Source: Eubacterium sp.
Lineage (GTDB): Bacteria > Bacillota > Clostridia > Oscillospirales > Acutalibacteraceae
DNA length: 64,000 nucleotides
Direction of reading: 5' to 3'
Assembly: GCA_029258375.1 (NCBI GenBank)
Contig: JARHZA010000001.1
Span: 787,564-851,563, forward strand
Numbering within the stretch: the first letter of the stretch is position 1; the number at the start of each line of letters is the position of its first letter. Below are positions 1 to 7,400 of this stretch, piece by piece. Both the position numbers and the translations under genes were made by a program. The notes beneath the pieces are model-generated. The model was given only the letters and a program-made list of their open reading frames with translations. It made no database searches and was not told where the DNA came from.

Positions 1-1
1 A

Positions 2-259
2 TTAAGTTTTGTTATTTTGTCTTTTTTCTCTGAATTCTATATTATTAAAGAATCAAACCACGAGTGTAGCGGAGATCACTGTGTGATTTGCTCTACAATT
101 AACAGTGTTAAACATAATTTAGACCAAATTTTATTTGGTGGTATTACATCTTTTTTATTCGTTAATAAATTTGCTATTTTATTAACTGTTCTAATTTTTG
201 CACAGTTTAATTTATTATATGTTACACTTGTTAATCAAAAAGTAAGAATGAATAATTAA
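2..259 (+). CDS. Small membrane protein with Cys cluster, 5' end outside window
   Basis: The frame is open from the left edge to the stop at 257-259 (85 visible residues), so the true start may lie upstream; a TTG at 17 is the only candidate start inside, and it lacks a visible ribosome site. Visible are a hydrophobic N-terminal stretch, then a motif C-x4-C-x2-C (in HECSGDHCVIC), and a second hydrophobic segment of about 20 residues near the C-terminus. I do not recognise a named family. The gene sits directly upstream of a zinc-type ABC operon on the same strand, and the Cys/His cluster would suit metal binding, but that link is inference. A terminator-like hairpin separates it from znuA. 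Confidence 0.6.
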   Translation, partial: LSFVILSFFSEFYIIKESNHECSGDHCVICSTINSVKHNLDQILFGGITSFLFVNKFAILLTVLIFAQFNLLYVTLVNQKVRMNN

Positions 260-262
260 ATT

Positions 263-318
263 AAAGCAAGGGGAATTATATCGTTTTTTGCGAGTACTTA
301 ATGTACCCTTGCTTTTTT
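263..318 (+). terminator. Terminator-like hairpin between the small membrane gene and znuA
   Basis: Arms AAAGCAAGGG (263-272) and CCCTTGCTTT (306-315) pair perfectly over 10 bp and are followed by a T run. The loop is long (33 nt) and contains a second small repeat (GTAC at 294-297 and 303-306). It ends only about 16 bases before the znuA ribosome site, so it could act as an attenuator rather than a plain terminator. Confidence 0.6.
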
Positions 319-351
319 GCGCCCAAAAATATATGGAGGATTTATTTTTTT

Positions 352-1314
352 ATGAAAAAGAAACTATTTTGTTTACTTATTTTAGTAGTATTCATTCTTT
401 CTTTAACTGCTTGTAGTACAGAAAATAATAAAAAAGAAAGTAACAATAAATTATCAATAGTCACAACTATATTTCCACAATATGATTTCGCAAGACAAAT
501 TGTTGGCAATAGTGCAGATGTAAAAATGCTTTTAAAACCCGGTGCAGAAAGTCATTCCTATGAACCAACACCTCAAGATATAAAGACAATTCAAAATAGC
601 GACTTGTTTATTTATGTTGGTGGAGAAAATGAAGTATGGGTAGATGATATTTTAAATTCTATGGGAGAAAAAAAGCCAGAAACATTAAAGTTAATAGACT
701 GTGTTAACACTGTTAATGAAGAATTAGTAGATGGAATGGAACACGACCATGAACATGATCATGACCACGAAAACGAAGATGAAGAAGAAATTGATGAGCA
801 CGTTTGGACATCACCAAAAGATGCAATAAAAATTGTTAACAGTATTTCTAATTTAATTTGCAGTAAAGACCTAAAAAACCAAGATAAATATATAAACAAT
901 ACTAAAAATTATATTTCTGAATTAGAAAATTTAGATGCATCATTTACTGATTTAGTAAATAATTCAAATCGTAAAACTATAATTTTTGGGGATCGTTTTC
1001 CATTCCGTTATTTAGCAGAAGATTATGGTTTAAAATATTACGCTGCATTTTCAGGTTGTTCTTCAGAAACAGAGGCAAGTGCATCTACAATATCATTTTT
1101 AATTGATAAGGTTAAAGAAGAAAAATCACCAGTAGTTTTTACTATTGAATTTTCTAATGAAAAAATAGCAGATTCAATTTGTGAAGTTACAGGAGCAACA
1201 AAACTTAAATTAAATTCTTGCCATAATTTAACTAATGATGAAATGCAAGCAGGTGAAACTTATTTGTCACTTATGAAAAATAATGTTGAAAATTTAAGAA
1301 AAGCGTTAAATTAA
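352..1314 (+). CDS. znuA: Zinc ABC transporter substrate-binding lipoprotein (ZnuA/AdcA-like)
   Basis: A 320-residue cluster A-I metal-binding lipoprotein that captures Zn2+ (possibly Mn2+) outside the membrane and hands it to ZnuB. The lipobox is LTAC in the signal peptide (lipidated Cys near residue 22). The mature part opens with VTTIFPQYDFARQI, typical of the family, and has SHSYEPTPQD (metal-ligand His), a His/Asp/Glu-rich loop (HDHEHDHDHENEDEEE) that is characteristic of zinc rather than manganese members, and EHVWTSP with another ligand His. I chose the ATG at 352 because GGAGGA sits at 335-340 and the signal peptide starts there; the frame also opens at 301. Downstream are its ATPase and permease. 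No Zur/Fur-type palindrome was recognised upstream. Confidence 0.92.
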   Translation: MKKKLFCLLILVVFILSLTACSTENNKKESNNKLSIVTTIFPQYDFARQIVGNSADVKMLLKPGAESHSYEPTPQDIKTIQNSDLFIYVGGENEVWVDDILNSMGEKKPETLKLIDCVNTVNEELVDGMEHDHEHDHDHENEDEEEIDEHVWTSPKDAIKIVNSISNLICSKDLKNQDKYINNTKNYISELENLDASFTDLVNNSNRKTIIFGDRFPFRYLAEDYGLKYYAAFSGCSSETEASASTISFLIDKVKEEKSPVVFTIEFSNEKIADSICEVTGATKLKLNSCHNLTNDEMQAGETYLSLMKNNVENLRKALN

Positions 1315-1322
1315 AAATAGAT

Positions 1323-1352
1323 AACAGTGGCAGTGAATTAACTGTCACTGTT
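1323..1352 (+). other. Stable stem-loop in the znuA-znuC gap
   Basis: AACAGTGGCAGT (1323-1334) pairs with ACTGTCACTGTT (1341-1352): a 12-bp stem with one G-U pair and a 6-nt loop, lying between the two genes and just before the znuC ribosome site. There is no clean T tract. It could be a partial terminator or an mRNA-stabilising element that gives more binding protein than ATPase. Confidence 0.5.
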
Positions 1353-1374
1353 GGTTGGTTTATTAGGAGAAAAT

Positions 1375-2094
1375 ATGGAACAAAGCAATTTGATTACTTG
1401 TAAAAATGTATCATTTGAATATGAGGGCAATTATGTTTTAAATAATCTCAATTTTTCAATTGAAAAAAATGATTATTTGTGTATTGTTGGAAAAAATGGA
1501 GCGGGAAAAAGCACACTAATTAAAGGTTTACTTAATATCAAACAACCTTCAAAAGGGAAAATAGTATTGGAAAATGGACTGATGCCAAATGAAATTGGTT
1601 ATCTTCCTCAGCAAACAGATTCACAAAAAGATTTTCCAGCAAGTGTTTATGAGGTAGTTCTTTCTGGTTGTTTAAATAGACTTGGAATAAAACCTTTTTA
1701 TACTAAAAAAGAAAAAAATATAGCACAACAAAATTTAGAAAAAATGGGCATAAGTAATTTAAAAAATAAATGCTATCGTGAACTTTCAGGGGGGCAGCAA
1801 CAACGTGTTTTATTAGCACGTGCTTTGTGTGCCACTAAGAAAATGATTTTGTTAGACGAACCAGTAGCAGGCCTTGATCCAATGGCTACCAAAGAATTAT
1901 ATTCACTTATTAAGATGATAAACGAAGAACTTTCAATAACTGTTGTTATGGTTTCACATGATATAAATACGGCTGTTAAAGATGCAAAACACATTTTACA
2001 CATATGTCAGCCAAATATTTTTTATGGCACTGCCAAAGAATACTTAAATAGCGATTTAGGAAAATTTTTTGTTGGGGGTGTAATGAATGATTAA
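1375..2094 (+). CDS. znuC: Zinc ABC transporter ATP-binding protein
   Basis: A 239-residue ABC ATPase that powers metal import. Walker A is GKNGAGKST, the Q-loop region is YLPQQ, the signature is LSGGQQQR, Walker B is KMILLDEP, and the H-loop His is in VMVSHD. The size and the short helical domain fit the metal-importer ABC family. The ATG at 1375 follows AGGAG at 1365-1369; an in-frame TTG at 1351 has no ribosome site. The gene overlaps znuB by 8 bases, so the two are translationally coupled. Confidence 0.93.
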   Translation: MEQSNLITCKNVSFEYEGNYVLNNLNFSIEKNDYLCIVGKNGAGKSTLIKGLLNIKQPSKGKIVLENGLMPNEIGYLPQQTDSQKDFPASVYEVVLSGCLNRLGIKPFYTKKEKNIAQQNLEKMGISNLKNKCYRELSGGQQQRVLLARALCATKKMILLDEPVAGLDPMATKELYSLIKMINEELSITVVMVSHDINTAVKDAKHILHICQPNIFYGTAKEYLNSDLGKFFVGGVMND

Positions 2095-2911
2095 CCTTTT
2101 AAAAGAAATGTTATCGTATCCATTTATGATTAGGGCATTTTTTGTTGGAACAATTGTTGCTCTTTGTTCATCTCTTTTAGGTGTAAGCCTTGTGTTAAAA
2201 AGATATTCTATGATAGGCGCCGGATTATCTCATGTTGGTTTTGGAGCACTTGCGTTAGCAACAGCACTTAATATGCAGCCACTTGCAGTGTCTATCCCAA
2301 TTGTTGTAGTAGCAGCATTTTTGCTTTTAAGATTAAGTGAAAATAGCAAAATAAAAGGCGATGCTGCCATTGCACTTATTTCAACGGGTGCAATGGCTAT
2401 TGGTGTTATGACTGTTTCAATGACTACTGGTATGAATACAGATGTTTGTAATTATCTATTTGGTAGTATTTTAAGTATGTCAGAAAGCGATGTTAAGTTA
2501 AGTATTGTTTTATCAGCAGTTGTGCTTGTTATGTTTATTTTGTTTTATAATCATATATTTGCAGTTACATTTGATGAAACATTTGCAAAAGCAACAGGAA
2601 CAAATGCAAAATTATATAATATGATAATAGCGCTTTTAACAGCACTAATTATTGTTTTGGGAATGCGTATGATGGGAACAGTTTTAATTACAAGTTTGAT
2701 TGTGTTTCCTGCAGTAACATCTATGCGATTATGTAAGAATTTTAAAGCAGTAATTATTAACTCGGCAATAATATCAGTAATATGTTTGTGGATTGGTTTG
2801 GTTATTTCTTATGTTTATGCAACACCAACAGGTGCAAGTATTGTTTTGTGTAATATAGTTGTTTTTTTTGTTTATTGGCTTATAAAGGTATTAAAGAGGA
2901 AAATAATATGA
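2087..2911 (+). CDS. znuB: Zinc ABC transporter permease
   Basis: A 274-residue integral membrane protein of the ABC-3 permease family, with about eight hydrophobic segments. The stretch SLLGVSLVLKRYSMIGAGLS near the N-terminus is the family hallmark, and GMRMMGTVLITSLIVFPA near residues 200-215 is the conserved core. It forms the channel with ZnuC and receives metal from ZnuA. The start overlaps the end of znuC, and the stop overlaps the next gene's start in an ATGA arrangement. Confidence 0.92.
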   Translation: MINLLKEMLSYPFMIRAFFVGTIVALCSSLLGVSLVLKRYSMIGAGLSHVGFGALALATALNMQPLAVSIPIVVVAAFLLLRLSENSKIKGDAAIALISTGAMAIGVMTVSMTTGMNTDVCNYLFGSILSMSESDVKLSIVLSAVVLVMFILFYNHIFAVTFDETFAKATGTNAKLYNMIIALLTALIIVLGMRMMGTVLITSLIVFPAVTSMRLCKNFKAVIINSAIISVICLWIGLVISYVYATPTGASIVLCNIVVFFVYWLIKVLKRKII

Positions 2912-3477
2912 AAAGACTAATTAAAGTTATTTTTGTTGTTTTGCTTGTTATTACTTCTTTAATAGGTTGTGCAAACAATACAAATAAGTCAACCAATGAT
3001 AATATGAATATCGAAACAATAGATAACGAAACTACAACTGAAATTAAAATAAGTGAGTCAGTTAAAGATCAAAATACAGAACAACAAAATATTAAAGTTA
3101 ACACAACAGAACCAAAAAAAGAAATTCTTGAAATAAAAGAAAAAATGTTTATAACACAGATAAATGACATTTTTTATAATGTTGACAATTATAAAGACAA
3201 AATAATTGTTGTGGAGGGAATGTACTCAAAATGGAATTTATGGAATGGTGATAAAAAAGTTCCAGTAGTGTACAGAAGAGGTCCTGGATGTTGTGGGAAT
3301 GATGGCTGGGGAGGTTTTTGGTTAAATTATGATGGCGAATTACCAAAAGAAAACGATTGGATAAGAGTAACCGGAACACCCGAATTAGTAACAGAAGAAT
3401 ATTGCTTATATCTTTATCTAAATGTAACTTCACTTGAAATAAAAAGTAAAAGGGGAGCAGAGTTTGTAAAACAATAA
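2908..3477 (+). CDS. Lipoprotein with a YcgQ-like Cys-Cys domain in the zinc operon
   Basis: A 189-residue predicted lipoprotein: signal peptide with lipobox LIGC, then a Ser/Thr/Asn/Glu-rich linker of about 60 residues, then a compact C-terminal domain of about 95 residues. That domain has RRGPGCCGNDGWGG followed by WIRVTGTPEL. The pattern 'R...CC.xD......W..V.G' resembles the C-terminal part of the YcgQ/TIGR03943 (DUF1980) proteins that accompany metal-linked permeases; this is recalled similarity, not a search result. The ATG at 2908 overlaps the znuB stop (ATGA). The frame opens earlier, at 2875, but the signal peptide and coupling favour 2908. Its place as last gene of the operon suggests a metal-related extracytoplasmic role, which is inference. 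Confidence 0.75.
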   Translation: MKRLIKVIFVVLLVITSLIGCANNTNKSTNDNMNIETIDNETTTEIKISESVKDQNTEQQNIKVNTTEPKKEILEIKEKMFITQINDIFYNVDNYKDKIIVVEGMYSKWNLWNGDKKVPVVYRRGPGCCGNDGWGGFWLNYDGELPKENDWIRVTGTPELVTEEYCLYLYLNVTSLEIKSKRGAEFVKQ

Positions 3478-3693
3478 CATAATATAAAATGTATTTTTAT
3501 ATAATAAAGTAAGCAGTTATTTGAATTTAATGTATAAATAATAACATTTATACTTTATCAAGTATTACTTTAATAGTTTATAGGTCTTTAATTTTTTATG
3601 CTTTTAGTAATATTTTAACTAAATTGACAAAATAATAACAATATTTTTGTCGATTCTTACAAAAAATATAAAAAAATTTGAAACTTCCGTTAA
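3478..3693. other. AT-rich intergenic region with two inverted repeats
   Basis: No open frame of note. GTATAAAT (3532-3539) and ATTTATAC (3546-3553) form an 8-bp AT-only hairpin followed by TTTAT, a weak terminator candidate for the znu operon. GACAAAA (3626-3632) and TTTTGTC (3645-3651) form another small inverted repeat. Nothing else stands out. Confidence 0.4.
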
Positions 3694-3722
3694 TTGAGAA
3701 ATTATAATTAAAGTGTTATAAT
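3694..3722 (+). promoter_or_regulatory. Sigma-A promoter of the sulfatase operon
   Basis: TTGAGA (3694-3699), a 17-base spacer, then a perfect TATAAT (3717-3722). Predicted transcription start is near 3729, giving a leader of about 160 nt before the sulfatase start. Confidence 0.7.
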
Positions 3723-3775
3723 TATACAGAAATATATAAGTATTGTACGAATTTATATAAATAATGACTAAAATG

Positions 3776-3822
3776 GCATGCGAAAAATTGTAGCGTAGTT
3801 TTTCGTGTGCTACTATTTTTGT
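3776..3822 (+). terminator. Terminator-like hairpin in the sulfatase leader (possible attenuator)
   Basis: GCATGCGAAAAA (3776-3787) pairs with TTTTTCGTGTGC (3799-3810) over 12 bp with two G-U pairs, loop of 11 nt, followed by a T-rich stretch (TATTTTTGTCTTTT). It lies between the promoter at 3694-3722 and the gene, so most transcripts should meet it. GTAGC (3790-3794) can pair with GCTAC (3809-3813) in a competing fold. A second repeat, TATGATT (3840-3846) with AATCATA (3869-3875), sits just before the ribosome site. Confidence 0.5.
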
Positions 3823-3891
3823 CTTTTGTTTTTATGTAGTATGATTCTAAATTTATTTTGTCAATGAAAATCATAAAGGTGGAGAAAAAAT

Positions 3892-5214
3892 TTGAGACCA
3901 AATATTATTTTTTATTTTAGTGACCAACAACGTTGGGATACAGTAAATGATTTTGTTACTCCAAATCTTATGGAATTGGGGAAAGAAGGTATAACATATA
4001 GCGATTCATTTACATGCCAACCAGTTTGTGGTCCTGCAAGAGCTTGTTTGCAAACAGGCGTTTATGCAACACAAAACAAATGTTATTGGAATGGTATTGC
4101 GTTACCACAAGACATTAAACCATTAGCTGAATATTTTAATGAGGCAGGATATGAAACTGCTTATGTTGGAAAATGGCATTTAGCATCAGACCGTTTACCT
4201 AATATAGGTGTTCATTGTGAAAAAACTGCTATTCCTAAAGATCGCCAAGGTTCTTATAAAGATTGGTGGAGAGCGTCTGACGTTTTAGAATTTACTTCTC
4301 ACGGTTATGATGGTTATGTTTTTGATGCAGACGGTAATCAAATTGATTTTAAGGGATATAGAGCAGATTGTATCAATGATTTTGCACTTGAATATATAGA
4401 TCAAAAGACTTCTGATGATCCGTTTTTTATGTTCATCTCACAGATTGAACCTCATCATCAAAATGACCATCATTGTTATGAAGGCAAAAAGGAATTTGTG
4501 CCTAAGTTTAAGGATTATCCAATTCCAGACGACCTCTCATTTTTACCAGGTGACTATAAGGAAATGTATCCAGATTATCTTGCTGCAATTCATAGTCTTG
4601 ATGAAAATGTTGGTAAACTCGTACAAAAGCTCAAAGAAAAGGGTATTTATGAAAACACCATAATCGTTTATACAAGCGACCACGGTTCTCATTTTAAAAC
4701 AAGAAATCTTGAATATAAGAGAAGTTGTCACGATAGTGCAACACACACTCCACTCATTATAGCAGGTGGTGCGTTTAAAGGTGGAAAAGTTGATGATCGT
4801 TTGGTTAGTCTTATTGACTTGCCACCTACACTTCTTGATATGGCTGGTATTGAAATTCCAAAATCTTATATGGGTAAATCTTTAATTCAACAGATGAAAA
4901 ACAATGAAGAAAGAGATTGCGTATTTATACAAGTAAGTGAAAGTCAGTGTGGCCGTGCAATTCGTACTAAAAAATATAAGTATGCTATTCGTACAATGGC
5001 GCCTTCTGGTTATGTTGCACACAGTTCAGGTGTGTATTTTGAAGATTATCTTTATGATTTAGAAAAAGATCCTATTGAAAAAGATAATCTTATTAAAGAC
5101 CCAGCTTATGAAAATGTTCGTAAAGAACTTCGTGATATGATTATTCGTGAAATGGTAAATGCAGGCGAAAAGAGGCCTAAAATTTTACCTGCTTATCGTG
5201 TTCGTAGTAAGTAA
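3892..5214 (+). CDS. Cysteine-type sulfatase, probably cytoplasmic
   Basis: A 440-residue type I sulfatase (alkaline phosphatase superfamily) that hydrolyses sulfate esters, probably on imported sugars. The signature C-x-P-x-R is present as Cys46-Gly-Pro-Ala-Arg50; Cys46 would be oxidised to formylglycine by an anaerobic sulfatase-maturing radical SAM enzyme, which is not in this window. Asp11-Gln12 at the N-terminus, GKWH (93-96) and SDHG (262-265) are metal and active-site motifs of the family. There is no signal peptide, so it likely acts in the cytoplasm on the substrate of the transporter 17 bases downstream. It starts with TTG at 3892 behind GGTGGAG (3879-3885); the RPNIIF beginning is the usual sulfatase N-terminus. 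The exact substrate is unknown. Confidence 0.92.
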   Translation: MRPNIIFYFSDQQRWDTVNDFVTPNLMELGKEGITYSDSFTCQPVCGPARACLQTGVYATQNKCYWNGIALPQDIKPLAEYFNEAGYETAYVGKWHLASDRLPNIGVHCEKTAIPKDRQGSYKDWWRASDVLEFTSHGYDGYVFDADGNQIDFKGYRADCINDFALEYIDQKTSDDPFFMFISQIEPHHQNDHHCYEGKKEFVPKFKDYPIPDDLSFLPGDYKEMYPDYLAAIHSLDENVGKLVQKLKEKGIYENTIIVYTSDHGSHFKTRNLEYKRSCHDSATHTPLIIAGGAFKGGKVDDRLVSLIDLPPTLLDMAGIEIPKSYMGKSLIQQMKNNEERDCVFIQVSESQCGRAIRTKKYKYAIRTMAPSGYVAHSSGVYFEDYLYDLEKDPIEKDNLIKDPAYENVRKELRDMIIREMVNAGEKRPKILPAYRVRSK

Positions 5215-5231
5215 TAGAAAGGAAGACGTTT

Positions 5232-6710
5232 ATGGAAAAAAATTATTTAACTCTAAAGGAAAAAATCAGTTTTCCTTTATCAGCTTTTGGTAGAAGTGGT
5301 ATTTACACAATTATGACTATGTTCTATCTTGTATTCTTGATAGACGTAGCAAAAATTGATGCAGTAGTTGCAAGTAGTATTATTCTTGGTGGTAGAATTT
5401 TTGATGCTTTGAATGACCCTCTAATGGGTATGATAGTTGATAAAACACGTTCTAAATGGGGTAAAATGAGACCTTACCTTTTGTTTTCTCCATTACCTGT
5501 TTGTATTTCTACAATTCTTCTATTTATTGCACCTTTTGAAAACTCTGCCGCAAAAATCGGTTACGCAGCTTTTACATATATATTATGGGGTGTATGTTTT
5601 ACAATTCAGGATGTACCATTTTGGGGCCTTACATCAGTTATTACACCAAATGAAAAAGAACGAACACAGTTTATTTCTAATGGACGTTTAGGATCAACAT
5701 TTGGTGGTATTTTACCTGCTCTTTTAGTGCCTGTACTTCGTCAATCTTCATTAGGACTTAAAAACGGTTATCTTGTAAGTGCTATTATATTTGGTGTTGT
5801 CGGTGCTGCACTTTCAATATCTATCTTTTTCACTTCTAAAGAAAGAATTGAACCATCAACCGTTACACCAACATTTAAAGAAACTATTCAAGAAGTAGGA
5901 CACAATAAGCTTTTAATCATTGTTATTATGGCAGCAATTCTTGGCTCAACTATGGTAATTGCCAACATCTCTGCCGATTACATTTCAAACTATTTAATAA
6001 TTCAAGGTTATACAGACTTTAACGTGCTTGCAGAAACAAATAATGTTGTTGAAGCATATAAAGCAGGTGGTTTCTGGATTCCTCGTGGCACAATTCTTAC
6101 AACATTAACAGTAGCACTTGGCGCAGGTATGGTTCCAGCTATGATTGTTTTCCCAATGCTTCGCAAAAAGTTTGACCTTAAACAAATTTATATTGGATCT
6201 TCTATTTTCGGCGTGATTGCACATTGCGTATGCTATTTAATTTTTATGAATGATCCGGGTCATGTAAATATTTATATTCTTTGGGTTTGTCTCTTCTTTA
6301 TGGGATTCCCACTTGGAATTTATAATGTTATTACTTATGCGTTTATCGCCGATTCTGTTGATTATATGCAGTGGAAAACAGGTAAGCGTTCAGAAGGTGT
6401 TTGCTTTGCTTTCCAAACATTCCTTTCTAAAATTACTGCTGGTATCGCCGGTGTTGCAACAGGTTGGATTTTGAAAATTGGCGATTATCAAGAACCAATT
6501 GCAAACAACTTGGATGTTACAGGTAAGCAAATTTTGGCACAACAAACACCAGAAACACAAAAGTGGCTACTTATTATGGTAACACTTTTACCAGCTTTAG
6601 GCTTCCTTTTAACTATGATTCCTATGTTCTTTAACGATTATACTGGAAAGAAAAAAGAAAAAATTCAAGCAGAACTTGAAGAACGTCGTTTACAAAGCGA
6701 ACAAATGTAA
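5232..6710 (+). CDS. GPH-family (MelB-like) sugar:cation symporter
   Basis: A 492-residue MFS transporter with about 12 hydrophobic segments. The early motif LNDPLMGMIVDKTRSKWGKMRP is the hallmark of the glycoside-pentoside-hexuronide symporters (MelB, XynB-partner and YicJ type), and the second-half MPLGIYN-x-ADSVDY-like stretch also fits. It should take up a glycoside or oligosaccharide with Na+ or H+. It follows the sulfatase by 17 bases and shares its promoter, and a terminator follows 18 bases after the stop, so the two form a closed operon for a (probably sulfated) sugar. A central loop around residues 250-285 is longer than in MelB. Confidence 0.9.
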   Translation: MEKNYLTLKEKISFPLSAFGRSGIYTIMTMFYLVFLIDVAKIDAVVASSIILGGRIFDALNDPLMGMIVDKTRSKWGKMRPYLLFSPLPVCISTILLFIAPFENSAAKIGYAAFTYILWGVCFTIQDVPFWGLTSVITPNEKERTQFISNGRLGSTFGGILPALLVPVLRQSSLGLKNGYLVSAIIFGVVGAALSISIFFTSKERIEPSTVTPTFKETIQEVGHNKLLIIVIMAAILGSTMVIANISADYISNYLIIQGYTDFNVLAETNNVVEAYKAGGFWIPRGTILTTLTVALGAGMVPAMIVFPMLRKKFDLKQIYIGSSIFGVIAHCVCYLIFMNDPGHVNIYILWVCLFFMGFPLGIYNVITYAFIADSVDYMQWKTGKRSEGVCFAFQTFLSKITAGIAGVATGWILKIGDYQEPIANNLDVTGKQILAQQTPETQKWLLIMVTLLPALGFLLTMIPMFFNDYTGKKKEKIQAELEERRLQSEQM

Positions 6711-6727
6711 CTTAATTATGTTAAAAG

Positions 6728-6762
6728 AAAACACCCAAACGTTTTAACGCTTGGGTGTTTTT
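6728..6762 (+). terminator. Rho-independent terminator of the sulfatase operon
   Basis: AAACACCCAAACG (6729-6741) and CGCTTGGGTGTTT (6748-6760) pair with one internal mismatch, loop TTTTAA, ending in a T run. Confidence 0.85.
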
Positions 6763-6813
6763 GTTATACTTAATTATAAATAGTTATATTTTAGTATACT
6801 TGTAACTTAACAA

Positions 6814-6847
6814 TAAAAAAATCCAATGCTCATTGAGCATTGGATTT
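6814..6847 (-). terminator. Terminator of tRNA-Ser
   Basis: AAATCCAATGCTCA (6819-6832) and TGAGCATTGGATTT (6834-6847) are near-perfect complements; read on the minus strand the stem is followed by seven Ts. It lies right after the 3' end of the tRNA. Confidence 0.85.
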
Positions 6848-6850
6848 ATA

Positions 6851-6938
6851 TGGCGGAGAGGATGGGATTCGAACCCATGTGGCTTTTGGCCAAACGGTTT
6901 TCAAGACCGCCTCGTTATGACCGCTTCGATACCTCTCC
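6851..6938 (-). tRNA. tRNA-Ser(UGA)
   Basis: Read on the minus strand: acceptor GGAGAGG pairs with CCTCTCC, discriminator G and an encoded CCA (6851-6853). The anticodon loop CTTGAAA gives anticodon TGA (complement of 6901-6903), which reads UCA and UCN codons. The T-arm contains GGTTCGAATCC, and a long variable arm (GGCCAAAAGCC region) is typical of serine tRNA. Total length 88 nt. Confidence 0.97.
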
Positions 6939-6953
6939 GTATCGCGCTTTGAT

Positions 6954-6982
6954 ATATTACCATAGAGACGCTATATTGTCAA
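6954..6982 (-). promoter_or_regulatory. Promoter of tRNA-Ser
   Basis: On the minus strand: TTGACA (complement of 6977-6982), 17-base spacer, TAATAT (complement of 6954-6959), starting transcription about 10 bases before the tRNA 5' end. Confidence 0.8.
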
Positions 6983-7016
6983 TGCTTTTTTTGAAATTTT
7001 TTTAAAAAAGTTTTAA

Positions 7017-7050
7017 AATAAAAAAAGTCGCTGATTTTTCAGCGACTTTT
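7017..7050 (-). terminator. Terminator of the sigH/zinc-ribbon operon
   Basis: AAAAGTCGCTGA (7023-7034) and TCAGCGACTTTT (7039-7050): perfect 12-bp stem with a 4-nt loop; on the minus strand a long T run follows. Confidence 0.85.
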
Positions 7051-7076
7051 ATTTTTAAAAATATAGCGCTAAACTA

Positions 7077-7352
7077 TTATTCTTCCTGCATTTTTGCAAA
7101 ACATTCGCTGCAATAAACAGGACGATCATTTTTAGGTTCAAAAGGAATTTTGCAAGCAGAACCACATGAAGCGCAAATTGCATCGTGCATTTCTCTGTGA
7201 ACTTTTGTAGCTGCTTTTCTTGCATTACGGCAGTCCTTACATCTTTGAGGTTCGTTTACAAAACCTTTTTCAGCGTAAAACTGTTGTTCGCCAGCTGTGA
7301 ATACAAATTCTTTTCCGCAATCTTTGCACACTAAAGTCTTATCTTCGTACAT
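7077..7352 (-). CDS. Zinc-ribbon protein with two Cys4-type ribbons
   Basis: A 91-residue protein. The first half has C-x2-C (CKDC, about residues 9-12) and CKDC (38-41), with the NEPQRCKDCR motif of the zf-trcl-type 'probable zinc-ribbon domain' proteins. The second half has CASC (60-63) and CSEC (81-84), the CxxC ribbon that many clostridial proteins carry at the C-terminus. Biochemical role unknown. It follows the sigma factor by 48 bases and has a terminator after it, so it is co-transcribed with sigH. The start at 7352 has a GAGAGG site upstream. Confidence 0.85.
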   Translation of the reverse strand: MYEDKTLVCKDCGKEFVFTAGEQQFYAEKGFVNEPQRCKDCRNARKAATKVHREMHDAICASCGSACKIPFEPKNDRPVYCSECFAKMQEE

Positions 7353-7400
7353 AATTTTTTACCTCTCTTTAAATTGTTTTGTTGCTATGCAACTTTTGAT

